Shown: piece by piece, positions 29,914 through 39,184 of the stretch
How the letters are laid out: the number at the start of each line of letters is the position of its first letter
Numbering within the stretch: position 1 is the first letter of the stretch
Source of the DNA: Veillonella montpellierensis DSM 17217
Lineage (GTDB): Bacteria > Bacillota > Negativicutes > Veillonellales > Veillonellaceae
Assembly: GCF_000426745.1 (NCBI RefSeq)
Contig: NZ_AUFY01000002.1
Coordinates: 1-64,000 of the forward strand
DNA length: 64,000 nt
Reading direction: 5' to 3'
Translations under genes and position numbers: made by a program
Notes under the pieces: model-generated
Database searches by the model: none
What the model saw: the letters and a program-made list of their open reading frames with translations, nothing else
What the model was told of the DNA's origin: nothing

Positions 29914-32900
29914 TTAATCATTACGTTGGCCTAATTTTTCAATTAGAATGAATAACATGGGAATGATAAAGATACCAAATATAGTTGCTGTAGTCATACC
30001 TGCTACAACGGTTATCCCCATGGATATACGTGAAGCAGCACCAGCGCCACTTGAAAGTGCTAATGGTATAGTACCAAGAATAAACGCTAACGATGTCATA
30101 AGAATAGGTCGTAAGCGAATTTTAGAAGCCTCAATAGCAGCGGATACAAAGTCCATTCCATGATCGACACGAATTTTAGCATATTCTATGATGAGAATTG
30201 CATTTTTAGCAGCTAATCCTACTAATGTTAATAATCCTATTTGAAAGTATAAATTATTTGATAATAGGAAAAATCCGGTAAAGTTTAATAACATAGGGAC
30301 TACTACGGCTCCAAAAATACCAGAAGGAACGGAGAAAAGTACAGCAAATGGTACTTTCCAAGATTCATATAAAGCGGCTAAGATTAAGAATACAAATATT
30401 AAACCGAGTCCCAGTATAATAGCCGATTGTGTACTAGCCTTGCTCTCTTCTCGAGATTGATCCGCCCATGAAATAGAATATCCTGAAGGTAATGGAATTG
30501 CTTTTAATGCGGCCATTGCATCGCCAGAGCTTCCAGTTGGAGTTACATTGATTCGTATTGCTAAGGCATTATCAAATCGTGTTAATGTAGCAGCGGATCC
30601 AGATTGTTTTTTAGTAATATAATTAGCTATTGGTACTGATTTACCTGAGGAATTTTTAACGTAAATCATATGTAATGCATCTGTATTTTGCCTAAATTCT
30701 TGGTCGGCTTGGAGCATTACTTTATAATTTTTACCAAATTCTGTAAAGTCATTCACTTGCAAACTTCCGTAGAATCCTTGTAAAGCTGTATAAATATCTG
30801 TTAATGCAACTCCATCATGTGCCGCTTTATCACGATCAATCGCAAAATCTAATGTCGGTGTTGTATTACTAAATGTCGTAAATGCACGTGCAATGGATGG
30901 ATCTTGATTAGCTGCTGCTACAAATTCTTTAGCAACATTTGCCATAGAATCAGTGCTATCTCCGGCCTTATTGATTAAGTACATAGTTATACCTCCAGTT
31001 GCACCAAGTCCTGGTATAGATGGTGGGTTGAGGGCTAATACAGTAGCTTCTGGTACTTCTTTTCCTGCAAAGCCAAAGGTTTTTCTGATTTTGGTATTTA
31101 ATTGTTGTTCCATTCGAGTTCGTTGATCCCAATCATGTAGTGCTGCAAAGATAGCACCTGCACTTGATTTTTGACTTCCTCCTAATAAGTCAAATCCTGA
31201 TACAGCAAACACAGTTCGTATATCTGAATCGCTTCGTAAAAAATTAGCTATTTTTTCTAGGGTCATATTAGTTCTTGAATTAGTTGCTCCGTCAGGAAGA
31301 TTGACAGCTACGATATAAAAACCATTATCTTCACTTGGTACAAATGTAGTCGGTGTAAGTTTTAATGCGCCTAAAGAAGTAACTACAAATATTACTAATA
31401 CAAGAATCGATAACCATAACTTTTTGCTTAGTTTAACAAGAGCAAATCCATACCAATTCGTGAACTTATCAATCCAAGCATTAAAACGCTGCAGCCCACG
31501 ATGAATAATATCCTCTTTTTCCTTTAATTTGTGTGGTCTCAACATTGTGCCACATAAGGCTGGAGTTACTATAAGGGCTACCATAGCCGATATAATGACT
31601 GATACGGCTATGGTTAAAGCAAATTGTTTATATAATATACCTGTCATCCCGCCCATAAATGATACAGGCACGAAAACGGATACTAATACAAAAGCAATGG
31701 CTATAACTGGGCCTTGTACATTTTTCATAGCCGCTAAAGCAGCTTCTTTAGGCCGTAATCCATTATATTTCAATTCATATTCTACAGCTTCTACTACTAC
31801 AATGGCATCATCTACGACAAGACCGATGGCTAATACCATAGCAAATAATGTTAATGTATTAATTGAAAAGTTTAATACTTGGAATGCTGCAAATGTACCT
31901 AATAAAGATACTGGTACAGCAATCATAGGGATAATTGTAGAACGCCAAGATTGTAAAAAGATATACACAATTAATAAAACTAATAATAAAGCTTCTACAA
32001 ATGTATGTAGTACTTCCTCAATGGAAGCGGTTACAAACTCCGTATTGTCAACAACGATATTGTATTCCAAATCTGGTGGAAAGTTTTTAGATTCTTCTTC
32101 TAACACCTTACGTACTTCTTTAATTGTTTCTAATGCATTGGCATCATTGGTTAAAGAAATAGCAAAACCTGCAACTGGTTTGTTATTAACTTGTGCTACA
32201 AAGTCATAGCTTTTACTAGCTAATTCAATTCGTGCAACATCTCGTAAATGCAATACATTACCATTTATATTAGACAATGAAATATTGCCAAATTCTTCGA
32301 CAGATTGTAATTTACCATTTACTTTAATAGGGTATTCAAATTGTTGATCCCCGTTAGTAGGATTAGAACCAATCGTACCAGCAGCGGCCTGCTTGTTTTG
32401 CATTTGTAGTGCTTTAGTAATGTCAGCAATAGTAATATTATAGAGAGCCATTTTGGATGGATTTAACCAAACACGCATAGCGTAATCTGCTCCAAATTCT
32501 TGGACTGACCCTACCCCATTGATAGACTTTATGGCATTCATTAAGTAGTTACTACCATAATTTTTTAAGAATACATCATTATAGGTCCCATTGGGGGAAT
32601 TAAGACTAAATATAAATGCCATATCCCCCGTTGATTTTACTGTAGTAACACCTATGTTTTTTACTTCACTTGGTAATGCAGCTTCTGCTGCTGCCACACG
32701 ATTTTGTACATTTACTGTATCCATATCTGCATCAGTCCCCTGATCAAATTGGATAGATAATGAATAAAAACCATTATTAGAGCTATTAGATACCATATAA
32801 TCCATATTTTGTACACCAATAACTTGGTTTTCGATAACAGAGGCAACAGTGTTATTAACTATTTCTGCTGTTGCTCCAGGATATATGGCTCTCACTTGTA

Positions 32901-33027
32901 CAGTGGGTGGTGTAATTTGTGGATATTTAGCTACTGGTAAATTTACCATAGATAGGACACCAATCAATGTAATAGCAATAGCAATAACAATAGAAAATAT
33001 AGGTCGGTTAATAAAAAATTTGGACAC
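29914..33027 (-). CDS. RND multidrug efflux permease, AcrB/MexB (HAE1) type
   Basis: 1037 residues, GTG start with AGGAGG upstream. MSKFFINRPIFSIVIAIAI and PVAKYPQITPPTVQV at the N-terminus are typical of HAE1. Twelve membrane segments with large periplasmic loops; TM4 carries LAIGLVVDDAIVVVEAVE with the proton-relay Asp pair. It pumps hydrophobic drugs, dyes or bile salts across a diderm envelope. Follows its adaptor in one operon under a TetR gene. No outer-membrane TolC-type gene lies here. Confidence 0.95.
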   Translation of the reverse strand: MSKFFINRPIFSIVIAIAITLIGVLSMVNLPVAKYPQITPPTVQVRAIYPGATAEIVNNTVASVIENQVIGVQNMDYMVSNSSNNGFYSLSIQFDQGTDADMDTVNVQNRVAAAEAALPSEVKNIGVTTVKSTGDMAFIFSLNSPNGTYNDVFLKNYGSNYLMNAIKSINGVGSVQEFGADYAMRVWLNPSKMALYNITIADITKALQMQNKQAAAGTIGSNPTNGDQQFEYPIKVNGKLQSVEEFGNISLSNINGNVLHLRDVARIELASKSYDFVAQVNNKPVAGFAISLTNDANALETIKEVRKVLEEESKNFPPDLEYNIVVDNTEFVTASIEEVLHTFVEALLLVLLIVYIFLQSWRSTIIPMIAVPVSLLGTFAAFQVLNFSINTLTLFAMVLAIGLVVDDAIVVVEAVEYELKYNGLRPKEAALAAMKNVQGPVIAIAFVLVSVFVPVSFMGGMTGILYKQFALTIAVSVIISAMVALIVTPALCGTMLRPHKLKEKEDIIHRGLQRFNAWIDKFTNWYGFALVKLSKKLWLSILVLVIFVVTSLGALKLTPTTFVPSEDNGFYIVAVNLPDGATNSRTNMTLEKIANFLRSDSDIRTVFAVSGFDLLGGSQKSSAGAIFAALHDWDQRTRMEQQLNTKIRKTFGFAGKEVPEATVLALNPPSIPGLGATGGITMYLINKAGDSTDSMANVAKEFVAAANQDPSIARAFTTFSNTTPTLDFAIDRDKAAHDGVALTDIYTALQGFYGSLQVNDFTEFGKNYKVMLQADQEFRQNTDALHMIYVKNSSGKSVPIANYITKKQSGSAATLTRFDNALAIRINVTPTGSSGDAMAALKAIPLPSGYSISWADQSREESKASTQSAIILGLGLIFVFLILAALYESWKVPFAVLFSVPSGIFGAVVVPMLLNFTGFFLLSNNLYFQIGLLTLVGLAAKNAILIIEYAKIRVDHGMDFVSAAIEASKIRLRPILMTSLAFILGTIPLALSSGAGAASRISMGITVVAGMTTATIFGIFIIPMLFILIEKLGQRND

Positions 33028-33038
33028 GTTATTACCTC

Positions 33039-34178
33039 CTATTTACCAGTAGATTCTAATTCATTTTTGCTAATACATTTGGCCTTTACGATAGCACCAT
33101 TTTTTATTTTAGTAATACCATCTACAACAATTTCGTCGCCAGTAGCAACTCCAGATTTTACAATCGTATAAATTCCCTGTGTTCCTGCTATTTCAATTGG
33201 TTTTTGAGTGACTTTTCCGTTTTCATCAAGAATATAGATAAAATTCTTATCCAATACTTGGACAATTGCTCTGGATGGTACTAATATGGCATTGTTAACA
33301 ACCTGTCCAGGAACCATTACAGTAGCAAACATATTAGGTATTAACAAGCCGTCAGGATTAGGGAAAGAAGCTTTTATAATTAATTTACCCGTACCAGGAT
33401 CTAATGTCTTAGCAGATTGCATGATGGTTCCCATATATGGATATAAAGAACCATCGCCAAGTTTAAGTTGTAATTTGTTATTTGCTCCAAGTCCGAATTC
33501 TTTCATAAGGCTCAAATACTCAGCTTCTGTAAGACTGAATTGAACAAAGATAGGATCAATAGAATCGATGGTAACTAATGTTGTTTGTCCTGCTGTTACA
33601 TAGGTTCCTAAGTCGACATCATTCATTTCAAGGGTTCCAGTGAATGGTGCATATACGATAGTATCTGAAACATTATTTTCTGCAATTTGCATAGCTGCTT
33701 CATCGGCATGTACTGCAGCCATAGATTGTTCTGTTGTAGCAGCTTGTGTATCTACTGTTTGTTGAGCAATTGCATTGTCATTAGCTAGTCGTTGATACCG
33801 TTCTAAATCACGACGGGCATTTTCATAGGCAGCATTTGATCTGGCTACTCTAGCTTGAGCACTAGCTAAATCAGCTTCATATTGACGAGAGTCTAATTTA
33901 TATAGTGGTTGTCCAGCCACTACATGATCGCCACCTTTTACATATTTTTCGATAACATAGCCTGTTACACGTGCATGAATAGCAGTTTTGTTTTGTGCAA
34001 TAATCGTGCCAGTATAAGAAGAATTAGTTTGTACATCTGAACTAGAAAGTTTATAGGAGTTGACGATAATATCTCCTTTTGGTGGTGCCTGATGTCCACA
34101 TCCTGTAGTACCTATCATGACTATAGACAGACTTATAGCTGATAGTAATACTACTAATTTAGTGTTAAATAATTTCAT
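33039..34178 (-). CDS. RND efflux periplasmic adaptor lipoprotein (AcrA type)
   Basis: 379 residues from the ATG with GAGGAG 8 nt upstream. A signal sequence ends in a lipobox-like GTTGC (Cys near residue 27). Biotinyl-lipoyl-like and hairpin segments follow (VTGYVIEKYVKGGDHVVAGQPLYKLD, then a coiled coil with ADLASAQARVARSNAAYENA), then a beta-barrel part (DSIDPIFVQFSLTEAEYLSL). It bridges the inner-membrane pump to an outer-membrane channel. 11 bp separate it from the pump gene. Confidence 0.93.
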   Translation of the reverse strand: MKLFNTKLVVLLSAISLSIVMIGTTGCGHQAPPKGDIIVNSYKLSSSDVQTNSSYTGTIIAQNKTAIHARVTGYVIEKYVKGGDHVVAGQPLYKLDSRQYEADLASAQARVARSNAAYENARRDLERYQRLANDNAIAQQTVDTQAATTEQSMAAVHADEAAMQIAENNVSDTIVYAPFTGTLEMNDVDLGTYVTAGQTTLVTIDSIDPIFVQFSLTEAEYLSLMKEFGLGANNKLQLKLGDGSLYPYMGTIMQSAKTLDPGTGKLIIKASFPNPDGLLIPNMFATVMVPGQVVNNAILVPSRAIVQVLDKNFIYILDENGKVTQKPIEIAGTQGIYTIVKSGVATGDEIVVDGITKIKNGAIVKAKCISKNELESTGK

Positions 34179-34196
34179 TACTGTAACTCCTCTCAT

Positions 34197-34742
34197 TTAA
34201 CGGATTATCCCTTTTAGTATAATATCAGTCCCTTTTAGACAGTATTGATAACATTCATCTAAGCTTTTAGAATTATCATAAAATATAAGCTGCATAAGAC
34301 CTTTCATCAATAAAATAGTTGTATCAATATCTAGGTTACGAATTTTCCCTTTTTTTTGTGCTTCCCATAAAAACTCTTTTAGCTCTTGCCAATCTTTTTC
34401 TGTACGCTTTGTACAAAATTCTAATACATCAGGCATTTTAATATATAACTCACGATAATACTCTCCTTGTAATGAGCTAAAAATAGGCGAACGATAGGAA
34501 AAATACTTTATCAATTTTTCTTCTACCGTTAATGTAGTATCGATTAGTATAGCATGATGTACTTTATGAAAGTCGTTTACTAAGTTATTTATAATTGTTT
34601 CTATAATTTCTTGTTTTGATGAAAAGTGCTCATATAAAGTACGTTTACTGATGTTCAAATTTTTAGCTAAATCATCCATTTTAAACATAACACCTTGTGT
34701 TTCAATGGCAATTTTAGCAGCTTCTAAAATTTTATCTTTCAT
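34197..34742 (-). CDS. TetR family transcriptional regulator
   Basis: 181 residues. An N-terminal helix-turn-helix (ILEAAKIAIETQGVMFKMDDLAKNLNISKRTLYEHFSSKQEII) and a C-terminal all-helical ligand domain. First gene of a three-gene operon with the RND adaptor and pump, so it most likely represses its own operon and responds to pump substrates. A candidate operator overlaps its promoter. Confidence 0.9.
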   Translation of the reverse strand: MKDKILEAAKIAIETQGVMFKMDDLAKNLNISKRTLYEHFSSKQEIIETIINNLVNDFHKVHHAILIDTTLTVEEKLIKYFSYRSPIFSSLQGEYYRELYIKMPDVLEFCTKRTEKDWQELKEFLWEAQKKGKIRNLDIDTTILLMKGLMQLIFYDNSKSLDECYQYCLKGTDIILKGIIR

Positions 34743-34790
34743 ATGGTCCTCGATATATAAGTAGAATTAGTAAAAACTTAAAAAGGCTAA

Positions 34791-34835
34791 TTCAGTACCA
34801 CATTTAATTTTACTGAAAAAAAAGAGGTGTGTCAA
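34791..34835 (-). promoter_or_regulatory. Promoter and candidate TetR operator of the RND operon
   Basis: On the minus strand TTGACA (34835-34830) and TAAAAT (34812-34807) are 17 bp apart. TTCAGTA (34791-34797) and TACTGAA (34811-34817) are a 7-bp inverted repeat with centres 20 bp apart that overlaps the -10. This suits a TetR dimer pair. The promoter is well supported; the operator is inference. Confidence 0.6.
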
Positions 34836-35015
34836 ACATCCCCCATCTATTGTAATATAGATATATTGTGGCATATTGCTTATAAAGCTTTCTAAAACAT
34901 GTAAGTATTAATATCTTCTCATAGAATTTTTATATCATGTGTTAAAGCATTTTTTATATCATTATGGAGAGGTAGTGCTGCGGGCGCTTCTGTTCTCATA
35001 TGATAGGATTTGATA

Positions 35016-35044
35016 TTGACAATAGTAGGTATGACTTTTATAAT
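35016..35044 (+). promoter_or_regulatory. Consensus promoter of ssrA
   Basis: TTGACA and TATAAT, both perfect, with a 17-bp spacer. The mature tmRNA 5' end lies about 17 nt downstream of the -10, leaving a short leader to be processed, as expected. Confidence 0.88.
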
Positions 35045-35060
35045 GAAATAACACATACCT

Positions 35061-35404
35061 GGGGATGTAAAGGTTTCGACAGGGGCGAGTGTGGTATAAA
35101 TAGCGAGTCGGCGTTCCATTAGGCCGATAAACGGTGGAAAACATTTAAACGCAGAAGAAAATTTTGCATTAGCTGCATAAGCTACGTTCTTCTATCTCTG
35201 GCCCGTAGGGATAGAAAGAACGTCAAACAACGGGCTAGCTTAATTTAAAGACTCATATAAATTAAGTAAAATTACATGAGTTAGAAATAGTCTAGTTTGT
35301 TAATGTACAAAAACTATTTTGAAATCATCAAACATTAACTGCACTCGGAGAAGTTTATATGGCAACGCTTTTGGACACGGGTTCGACTCCCGTCATCTCC
35401 ACCA
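35061..35404 (+). ncRNA. ssrA: Transfer-messenger RNA (tmRNA)
   Basis: 344 nt. The 5' end GGGGATGTAAAGGTTTCGACAG and the 3' end with a T-arm GGTTCGACTCCCG and acceptor CATCTCC-ACCA pair as a tRNA-like domain, with CCA encoded. The tag frame at 35151-35180 reads AEENFALAA then TAA, ending in the LAA degron typical of ssrA tags. With SmpB (38699-39169, encoded nearby) it rescues stalled ribosomes. A Rho-independent terminator follows. Confidence 0.96.
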
Positions 35405-35417
35405 TCTATATAGTATT

Positions 35418-35453
35418 AACAGTAATAAGAGATAGTTTTTATTACTGTTTTTT
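35418..35453 (+). terminator. ssrA terminator
   Basis: AACAGTAATAA pairs with TTATTACTGTT, followed by TTTT. Confidence 0.85.
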
Positions 35454-35460
35454 AGTAGAA

Positions 35461-35541
35461 AACAGCAACATCTTATGCATGATTTGTTAGGCGTAATATT
35501 CTATAATTTTACGGACTAGTTCTTGCTTAGATGTTGCTGTT
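35461..35541. repeat. Inverted repeat with 55-nt centre
   Basis: AACAGCAACATCT (35461-35473) and AGATGTTGCTGTT (35529-35541) are exact complements. The centre carries an AT-rich stretch with TATAAT. The rest of the gap up to bioF (35542-35710) shows nothing else. Function unknown: possible leader structure or trace of an insertion. Confidence 0.5.
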
Positions 35542-35710
35542 TATATGTATAATAAAATTAATTTTACTGCTTATATACGATAATACAGACATACTCTGTT
35601 GTTTTTATAGTATAATTCTCTTCTTATGTATAGAGGAGTTTCATGGAGTGTGGTCATGCAGTAATAATTGTACATATACTTTACTGGAAGTGAGTTGTAT
35701 ATCCTATTTA

Positions 35711-36871
35711 TCATGTATCATTAAAAATAGATATAAATGCATCCACTACTTGATTCAATTGTTCTTCTGTATGGGAGGCAGTAACTGTTAAACGTAATCT
35801 TGACTCCCCTTTTGGTACAGTGGGCGGTCTAATCGCAGTTACTATAATACCATTTTCTTTCAATATATCTGATAAGCGTAATGCTTTTTCTGCATTACCT
35901 ACAATAATCGGGAAAATAGGTGTATGTGAGGTAGCTAAAAGACCTATTCGTTGTAATCGGTTGGATAAATATTTTACATTATTATATAATTTATCAATCA
36001 AAGTGGTATCTGATTCGATTAGTTCTAATGCCGCTAAGGCAGTGCCTATATTAGCAGGCGCCAAGGCAGTAGAAAAAATAAAAGGACGGCTAGTATTTAT
36101 TAGATAATCAGAAATAATAGAGTTTGTTGCAACAAATCCACCAACAGAGCCGAGTGCTTTACTTAGTGTACCAAGTTGTATATCTACTTTATGAGCTAGA
36201 TGATAATGATGGGCACTTCCTTTACCATTTCCTATAACACCAGTGGCATGGGCATCATCTACCATTAATAAGGCATTATATTTTTCTTTTAGCCAAACTA
36301 ATTTATCCAGTGGTGCTATGTCCCCATCCATACTAAATACGCCATCTGTTACAATTAATTTATTTTGACTTTGATTGCCATAAGATTGTAATTTTTTCTC
36401 TAAATCGTTCATATTACAATGTTCATACGTAATAATATTAGCTTTACTCATGCGACAACCATCGATAATAGAAGCGTGATTTAAGGCATCGCTAAAGATG
36501 AGATCATCTTTTCCCATTAGGGCACTAATAGTTCCTACGTTTGCCATATAGCCTGTGTTAAATACTAGAGCCTTTTCCGTCTCTTTATAGGTGGCCAATT
36601 CTTTTTCTAATGTAGTAAATAATTTATGCGTACCATTAATTAGTCTAGAACCACCAGAACCTGTACCGTATGTTTCTAGTGCACGTATAGCCGCTTGTAT
36701 AACTTTAGGATGATGTGTGAGGCCTAAATAGTTATTAGAGGCCATCATTACATACTCTTTCCCTTCTAATACAACTGTTGAGGGAGACTTAGGGTAATAT
36801 TCTGTACAATGACGATATAATTTTTCTATTCTTTTATTTTCTAATAACGTTATATATTTAATTAAATTCAT
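35711..36871 (-). CDS. bioF: 8-amino-7-oxononanoate synthase (BioF)
   Basis: 386 residues; PLP-dependent alpha-oxoamine synthase. Motifs: MASNNYLGLTHHPKV, GTGSGGSRLINGTH, DALNHASIIDG, MVDDAHATGVIG and the PLP lysine in LGTLSKALGSVGGFV. It condenses pimeloyl-CoA with alanine. KBL and other family members share the fold, but the bioW neighbour and the upstream BirA operator favour BioF. AAGGAAT lies before ATG. It is 190 bp downstream of bioW, where I see no second BirA site. Confidence 0.88.
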   Translation of the reverse strand: MNLIKYITLLENKRIEKLYRHCTEYYPKSPSTVVLEGKEYVMMASNNYLGLTHHPKVIQAAIRALETYGTGSGGSRLINGTHKLFTTLEKELATYKETEKALVFNTGYMANVGTISALMGKDDLIFSDALNHASIIDGCRMSKANIITYEHCNMNDLEKKLQSYGNQSQNKLIVTDGVFSMDGDIAPLDKLVWLKEKYNALLMVDDAHATGVIGNGKGSAHHYHLAHKVDIQLGTLSKALGSVGGFVATNSIISDYLINTSRPFIFSTALAPANIGTALAALELIESDTTLIDKLYNNVKYLSNRLQRIGLLATSHTPIFPIIVGNAEKALRLSDILKENGIIVTAIRPPTVPKGESRLRLTVTASHTEEQLNQVVDAFISIFNDT

Positions 36872-37061
36872 AGCATATTCCTTATCAATATAGTGATATA
36901 GTTGTTATTTCTAAAAATTACTTATAAAAATGAGCGCTATTCACTATGAATACTAACATATCTACTATTTTGTAATTAATTTTTACATATATTAGATTGT
37001 ATATATGTTAGCACTACTTCAATAAATTACTACTTTGTGTAGTAGATTGTACGAATAACTT

Positions 37062-37808
37062 TTATTTTATACATGCATGATTTATATCAACTAGTACATC
37101 AGTATTTTCTAAGTAATCTATAATAGGTTCTACTGGCATATGAGGTTGAATAAAAAATACGCGTCCTCCCATAGGTGATGAAGGAACTTTCATTTTACTA
37201 ATTCTATGATACGTATGATTACAACTGACATAGCCAATTACGTATTCTGGATCATCTGACCAACATAGTTCTCCTAATACACCGTTACAAGATGATACCT
37301 TACTAGCCAATGTGAGTGCTTCATACATATGGTGTTTACCTGAAAGAACTGTATTAGATTGTATAGCATCCATATGACTTACTCGAATACCACGATCATT
37401 AGTAGAATCTAATCGTTTGCCTGTTACGGCATCCAGTAATATGGCACCACGCATATTGGTTGTTAATGTAAGCAATAATTGGATAGCACGATTACAGGCA
37501 GTTGGAGTGATACCACTTTTTACTAATAAATCTGTAGCAGTTGCATGTCCTTCCTCTACAGAATTGACAGTATGAGTTTCTATCGGTAAGCTGTTAATAT
37601 AGATGACGTTGTCTTTATTAACGGTATCAATAGTAAGATTAATATAGTCTGCTTGTCCCTTGGCATGATGTAAAGCCCTAGTGATTAATTCTGATGCAAT
37701 GGTAGATAACTCGTTATCTGCTACAATCCGTTCTGCACCTGAAATATGTGTACCTCCTGTTTCATGCGATCCACCTTTGGCTGCTCTCATTCGAATACTG
37801 TATAACAT
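37062..37808 (-). CDS. bioW: 6-carboxyhexanoate--CoA ligase (pimeloyl-CoA synthetase)
   Basis: 248 residues from the ATG with AAAGGATT upstream (the longer frame adds 10 unsupported residues). The N-terminus MLYSIRMRAAKGGSHETGGTHISGAERIV is diagnostic of BioW. SNDRGIRVSHMD and the proline/glycine-rich GGRVFFIQP also fit. It activates free pimelate to pimeloyl-CoA, the entry step to biotin in organisms without BioC/BioH. It feeds BioF directly. Other biotin genes (bioA, bioD, bioB) are not in the window. Confidence 0.93.
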   Translation of the reverse strand: MLYSIRMRAAKGGSHETGGTHISGAERIVADNELSTIASELITRALHHAKGQADYINLTIDTVNKDNVIYINSLPIETHTVNSVEEGHATATDLLVKSGITPTACNRAIQLLLTLTTNMRGAILLDAVTGKRLDSTNDRGIRVSHMDAIQSNTVLSGKHHMYEALTLASKVSSCNGVLGELCWSDDPEYVIGYVSCNHTYHRISKMKVPSSPMGGRVFFIQPHMPVEPIIDYLENTDVLVDINHACIK

Positions 37809-37918
37809 AATATAATCCTTTATCAATTTACTTATCATTCATTATTACTTTATAATACAAGTGATGACGAGTTAGTATCATCTTTCACTTGATAGGAAAT
37901 TAAAAAATTTCTTCTTAA

Positions 37919-38413
37919 TTAGGATAGGCAACTTGTTGTGGCAGACAGTGCTTTACTGCGCTTTACGACTAGTACCATGACTTTTGATAAAATAGGGGCC
38001 ATTATTGCAGTGAATATCATGCCTGGAACGGCTGCAGCTACCAATGCAATACTTAGTTTTCCAAAGAATATACCTAGGGAAATTCGGGATAATGTAGAAG
38101 CGATTGGGCCAGCAATTATAATTGATAGTATATGACGTTGGCCAAGATATATGATTAGTCCTACGATTAATCTAAATTGTAGGGCAATCATAACATTGAC
38201 TATTGTTTGCGTACCGAGTAATAATCCCAACAGACTTGAAATACATCCTGCAATAATGTATTTTTTAAATCCAAAAGATACACATATTACAATCGCTAAC
38301 GGCGCAGATAATTGAAATTCTAATCCAGGTATAAGATTAGGAATTTTGATAGCCCCTACAATACTAATTAAAGCAGCAAGAATAGCAATTTTGATAATAG
38401 ATTTTGTTTTCAT
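37919..38413 (-). CDS. Small integral membrane protein of the biotin locus (ECF S-component-like)
   Basis: 164 residues, Met2 chosen because GAGGTG lies 5-8 nt before it. Five to six hydrophobic segments; the opening KIAILAALISIVGAIKIPNLIPGLEFQLSAPLAIV recalls substrate-binding S-components of ECF vitamin transporters. First gene before bioW and bioF and directly behind a BirA-type operator, so its expression should respond to biotin. It could import pimelate, biotin or another precursor. It does not carry an obvious BioY signature as far as I can see. Confidence 0.65.
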   Translation of the reverse strand: MKTKSIIKIAILAALISIVGAIKIPNLIPGLEFQLSAPLAIVICVSFGFKKYIIAGCISSLLGLLLGTQTIVNVMIALQFRLIVGLIIYLGQRHILSIIIAGPIASTLSRISLGIFFGKLSIALVAAAVPGMIFTAIMAPILSKVMVLVVKRSKALSATTSCLS

Positions 38414-38435
38414 CACAGCACCTCGATAAACAAAA

Positions 38436-38468
38436 TTGTTAACTAAAATAATAAAATAAGGTTTACAT
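38436..38468 (-). promoter_or_regulatory. BirA (biotin repressor) operator
   Basis: TTGTTAACT, a 15-bp spacer, then GGTTTACAT. This matches the BirA half-sites TTGTAAACC / GGTTTACAA with the standard 14-15 bp spacing. It lies 22 bp upstream of the small membrane protein start, so it probably controls the membrane protein-bioW-bioF unit. Confidence 0.75.
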
Positions 38469-38522
38469 TTGATTTAATTATAAATAAAGTTGTTTTAATT
38501 ATCAATAAGAAATTTAAAATAT

Positions 38523-38575
38523 AAAAGAGAATGCCCTACAGTCAATACTTAATAGACTATAGGGCATTCTCTTTT
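38523..38575 (-). terminator. smpB terminator
   Basis: A 16-bp inverted repeat (AAAAGAGAATGCCCTA and complement) with a T run on both strands. It lies downstream of smpB and upstream of the biotin locus. Confidence 0.85.
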
Positions 38576-38698
38576 AGAGATATATAATTTTATAGGACCA
38601 TACAATGCTAGTTTCACTTATTTATGTATCAAAGCTCAGATGAGTACATAAATAGATGCAAGCATAGCTATGATACTAGTAATTTAATGATAAGAGGA

Positions 38699-39169
38699 TT
38701 AATATTTTTCTTGTTCTCGTAAGCGACGTTGAATGTCACGCTTTGCATCACGATCTGCTATATCATGACGTTTATCATAATTTTTTTTACCAGTTACTAA
38801 TCCTAATGTAACCTTTACATAACCATGTGCATAGTGAAAGTTAAGAGGAATTAAAGAGTATCCTTTTTCCTTAATCTGTCCTAATAATTTATGAATTTCA
38901 GACTTATGCATAAGTAATTTTCGTGTTCGTTCAGGGTCATGATTAAATCGATTACCTTGATCATAAGGGCTAATATGAACTTGATATAGTAAGATTTCCC
39001 CATTTTCAATACGACAAAAACTATCTTTTAAATTTATTTTTCCTTGACGAATTGATTTTATTTCTGTACCAGTTAATGCAATTCCTGCTTCAAATGTATC
39101 ATGAATATTAAAATCATGTCGAGCTTTACGATTATCTGTAATTAAAGAATTGCTCGTTTTTTTAGACAT
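38699..39169 (-). CDS. smpB: SsrA-binding protein SmpB
   Basis: 156 residues. RKARHDFNIHDTFEAGIALTGTEIKSIRQGKINLKDSF and the C-terminal GLVTGKKNYDKRHDIADRDAKRDIQRRL tail, which mimics codon-anticodon contacts in the empty A site. Required for tmRNA-mediated rescue; ssrA is 3.3 kb away on the other strand. It follows rnr, whose product degrades the non-stop mRNAs, so the two are functionally linked. Confidence 0.96.
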   Translation of the reverse strand: MSKKTSNSLITDNRKARHDFNIHDTFEAGIALTGTEIKSIRQGKINLKDSFCRIENGEILLYQVHISPYDQGNRFNHDPERTRKLLMHKSEIHKLLGQIKEKGYSLIPLNFHYAHGYVKVTLGLVTGKKNYDKRHDIADRDAKRDIQRRLREQEKY

Positions 39170-39184
39170 AGCTATCTCCTTTTG

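Noticed and set aside
31529-32209. 226-residue plus-strand frame
   Set aside because: Antisense to the RND pump, Thr/Asn/Ala-rich composition typical of a shadow frame.
35531-35791. 86-residue plus-strand frame after ssrA
   Set aside because: Cys/Leu/Ile-rich composition, no ribosome-binding site, and it runs into the antisense of bioF.
36872-37061. Second BirA site or promoter before bioF
   Set aside because: No pair of TTGTAAACC/GGTTTACAA-like half-sites at 14-15 bp spacing is visible between bioW and bioF.
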